Below are positions 61,964-64,000 of a DNA stretch of 64,000 bases, piece after piece. The translations under genes were made by a program, and so were the position numbers. A model generated the notes under the pieces. That model had not been told where the DNA came from. It did no database searches and was given only the letters and a program-made list of their open reading frames with translations. Location of the stretch: assembly GCA_038529355.1 (NCBI GenBank), contig JBCBDU010000001.1:62001-126000 (forward strand), in the 5' to 3' direction. The stretch's first letter is position 1. Each line of letters opens with the position of its first letter. Source of the DNA: CALBPI01 sp038529355 (GTDB lineage: Bacteria > Pseudomonadota > Gammaproteobacteria > Steroidobacterales > Woeseiaceae).

Positions 61964-63145
61964 TTAGCTTTGACGCTTAAGGCGACGCTTCAATGCAGCT
62001 ACCTTCTGGATACTGCTGGTGAATGCCGTGGTCGCACTGCCGAAAGTGAAATAGCCAGCATTCAACGTATCGATATCCGGCCACAGCCGCTCCATGAATG
62101 AACCGGGCATCGCGCCGCTATCCATATGCCGGATATCAGCCAGACACTCCGGCATGTGCGTCACCAACTCGAGCTCATTCAACACACCAACACTGTAGTC
62201 GGCGTAATCCGGGTTCCAGCCAAGCTTGAACGCGTAGGCAAACGCGCCCGAGCGCAAATTGCACGTTGACGCAATCACGCGCCCGTCCAGACAAATTTCT
62301 GTGAAGAACACTTTGTCACGCTGCCGCATCAGTTCGATCATCTCGCGAAAGAACGCCTCATGCTCAGGCTGCGCGGCCAATGATGTGCCCGCGTCGCGCC
62401 GGAAACCGGTGTTCTCAAGAGCAAGAAAGTCATCGATCGTGCTGGCCGTGACAGAGCCGCCAGTAACAAATCGCCATTGGTAGTCACCCAGCGCAGCCAA
62501 TTTGCGCTGCTTGCGCTCGTAGTTGCGGCGACTGTTGCGTGACAGGTGCTGGCGTACGAAATCAACCGGCACTGTAGCCGGTCGAATCGTTGCTCGCGGC
62601 TCATCCGCATAGGCGTGCCAGGCGACGTTGATGGCTCGCATTTCGTCAGCGGCCGCATCGGACAGCACCAATGGCAATGCAAAACAGGCGACGCCGACGG
62701 CACGCCAGCGGCGCTGCTGTTTGCGTAAGAACGTATCGAACAAGACGCGGATTGCCAATGCATCACACTCTTTGTGCAGCAACAGTCCGGTCAAGTAACC
62801 ATGCGGCGGACGGTACGCCTCCAGCACGCGTGTGAACAACGTCGCGCTCGCACGGCGCTCGGTAAAAATGCCAAGCGCAATGGCCTGCCAGGTGCCGTCG
62901 TGCCAGCGTTCGGATATCAGTAGCACAAAAGCCAGGTCGGGCGTCAAGTGGCGCAACGATGGCACCACGAAGTCCGCCGAAAGATATACATTGGCATGTT
63001 GCGCGTCGTCCTCAAGCGCACGCCAGCCTTGCAGCGTCGTCGCATCCAGCGCATCCAGTGAGGTGACGATGCGAGTGCGCACGCGTACGTCGCAAACAAC
63101 AGATTCTGCGGGTTCAATTAATGTTGGATTGAGCGCCATTAGCAT
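61964..63145 (-). CDS. GNAT-like acyltransferase (Acetyltransf_6/BioF2-like)
   Basis: 393 residues. C-terminal half shows the GNAT_6 features RNYERKQRKLAALG, TIDDFLALENTGFRRDAGTSL, FTEICLDGRVIASTCNLRSG and FKLGWNPDYADYSVGVLNELEL; the N-terminal half is less conserved. Similar proteins occur beside polysaccharide or lipid modification genes. Substrate unknown. Confidence 0.75.
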   Translation of the reverse strand: MLMALNPTLIEPAESVVCDVRVRTRIVTSLDALDATTLQGWRALEDDAQHANVYLSADFVVPSLRHLTPDLAFVLLISERWHDGTWQAIALGIFTERRASATLFTRVLEAYRPPHGYLTGLLLHKECDALAIRVLFDTFLRKQQRRWRAVGVACFALPLVLSDAAADEMRAINVAWHAYADEPRATIRPATVPVDFVRQHLSRNSRRNYERKQRKLAALGDYQWRFVTGGSVTASTIDDFLALENTGFRRDAGTSLAAQPEHEAFFREMIELMRQRDKVFFTEICLDGRVIASTCNLRSGAFAYAFKLGWNPDYADYSVGVLNELELVTHMPECLADIRHMDSGAMPGSFMERLWPDIDTLNAGYFTFGSATTAFTSSIQKVAALKRRLKRQS

Positions 63146-63161
63146 CGACTCACCCTGCCCA

Positions 63162-64000
63162 CTACAGGCTCAAGGGCAATACAGCTAGACGCTCAAACAA
63201 TCGGTCGTCGGCAAGTGCCGGCCGTTCGCGTCGACCAAGAATGGCAAGCACAGCATGTTGCTGCGCTGTCATGAACTGGCGAACCCGGTCCGCCGCTGCG
63301 CGATAGTGCGCCACAACATCTGCTTCGTTGTCCAATTGCGTGGTGCCTGCCGCGATCTGTTCAACAAGCGCACGCGCATCGGTAAGGTTTACCGGCGCAT
63401 CGAGCTGCGCTGTTGCCAGCAACTCAACCAATTGCCAAAGTTGTGCGTTGTCGTTCAGATGCGCAAGCCGCGCAGTCAGGCGCGGCTCGGTAACGTCACT
63501 GCACGCGGTCAGCACCGTGTCGGCGACGGATGCATTGCCTGTCCTGCCATGCTCGTGAACCCACTGAAAGTATGCGCAGCGCAGCGCACGTTGCACCAGC
63601 AGAATCACGCATTCGATGTAAAGCGCATGCGTCGTATACGTCAGCAACTGACCAGGCTCAGCGTATTGCGTCAGCGCATCCATGTCAGTATCAGCATCGA
63701 CCGCTTGCAGATAGTTGAACAGCTCAATGATCTTCTTTTTGCTGCCTCCGCAGGCGCGACCACTCGGTGAGATAAAAATACCCTCGCGATCCGCGAACTC
63801 GAAAAAGTCTTCGGCGCTCACATGCGGATCATGTCGTGCGTTGCCCCACAACATCTCCTGCGCAACCATGAAAAAACCCGCAATCAATTTGAACTGGGTC
63901 GCCACTAACGCCGGAATCTGACCGCTGCGCAGTGGCGCTTGACCACGTCGTACCATCAATGCTGGTAACGCACAGCCCATTTTCGACACGACGAATAGCT
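63162..64000 (-). CDS. Protein of unknown function (partial, 5' end may lie beyond window)
   Basis: At least 275 residues, from a GTG at 63989, but the frame is open to the window edge so the real start may be upstream. Helical, Cys-poor, with AQEMLWGNARHDPHVSAEDFFEF, ISPSGRACGGSKKKIIELFNYL and a long C-terminal helical region. No membrane segment is certain. Not recognised. The downstream GNAT-like gene starts 16 bases after its stop, so the two are probably one operon. Confidence 0.65.
   Translation of the reverse strand, partial: LFVVSKMGCALPALMVRRGQAPLRSGQIPALVATQFKLIAGFFMVAQEMLWGNARHDPHVSAEDFFEFADREGIFISPSGRACGGSKKKIIELFNYLQAVDADTDMDALTQYAEPGQLLTYTTHALYIECVILLVQRALRCAYFQWVHEHGRTGNASVADTVLTACSDVTEPRLTARLAHLNDNAQLWQLVELLATAQLDAPVNLTDARALVEQIAAGTTQLDNEADVVAHYRAAADRVRQFMTAQQHAVLAILGRRERPALADDRLFERLAVLPLSL

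Noticed and set aside
1..64000. CRISPR arrays, tRNA, rRNA and insertion sequences
   Set aside because: I looked for spaced repeats, cloverleaf-like elements, transposase motifs and terminal repeats while reading and saw none that I could support.

Overview
The window looks like chromosomal DNA of a moderately GC-rich gammaproteobacterium with a polar flagellum of the Pseudomonas/Vibrio type. The signs are the FlhF/FleN polar-number pair, a FleQ-FleS-FleR hierarchy, consensus sigma-54 and sigma-28 promoters, and an Fnr / cbb3-oxidase block. I cannot assign a genus. I saw no rRNA, tRNA, CRISPR array, insertion sequence or prophage.

Layout. (1) 1-36813, nearly all on the minus strand: an almost complete flagellar gene set. 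Read in the direction of transcription it is flgBCDEFGHIJKL, fliC, flaG-fliD-fliS-fliT-like, fleQ, fleSR-fliEFGHIJ, fliK, fliLMNOPQR-flhBA-flhF-fleN-fliA and a partial DUF2802 gene. (2) 36814-39023: a divergent regulatory region, then flgA, flgM, flgN and an unusual CsrA-like gene on the plus strand. (3) 39115-45823: a signalling block with a small histidine kinase, a REC-GGDEF-EAL protein with a degenerate EAL domain, a hybrid kinase lacking its histidine-phosphorylation domain, and a REC-GGDEF-EAL protein with intact motifs. (4) 45775-48551: an aspartate/aromatic aminotransferase, an unknown gene and fnr. (5) 48603-58470: hemN diverging from ccoNOQP, a small membrane-protein gene, ccoG, a very short fixH/ccoH-like gene, ccoI, ccoS and a TauE/SafE-like membrane protein. 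(6) 58525-64000: an unknown anchored protein, a divergent Lrp/LysE pair, a YbdG-type mechanosensitive channel, a GNAT-like acyltransferase and a partial unknown gene.

How it fits together. Sigma-54 -24/-12 promoters precede fliL, fleS, flgB and flgA, and a one-mismatch version precedes fliK. Sigma-28 promoters precede fliC and flgM. This matches FleQ (class I) switching on fleSR and the export/basal-body operons, FleR working on later class genes, and FliA, held by FlgM until hook completion, switching on flagellin. A CRP/Vfr-type palindrome lies upstream of fleQ. The respiratory block has a near-consensus FNR box exactly 41.5 bp from the predicted ccoN transcription start, and fnr itself is nearby, so low-oxygen control of cbb3 oxidase and perhaps hemN is likely. 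Many junctions in the operons are ATGA or TAATG overlaps, which suggests translational coupling.

Most interesting items: a CsrA-family protein with an insertion between strands 1 and 2, co-located with flgMN; a 'headless' hybrid kinase next to a GGDEF protein with a dead EAL domain; a 56-residue FixH-like protein; a FleQ whose c-di-GMP LFRS motif appears replaced; a FliM with a displaced CheY-binding motif; and the absence of che genes directly after fliA.
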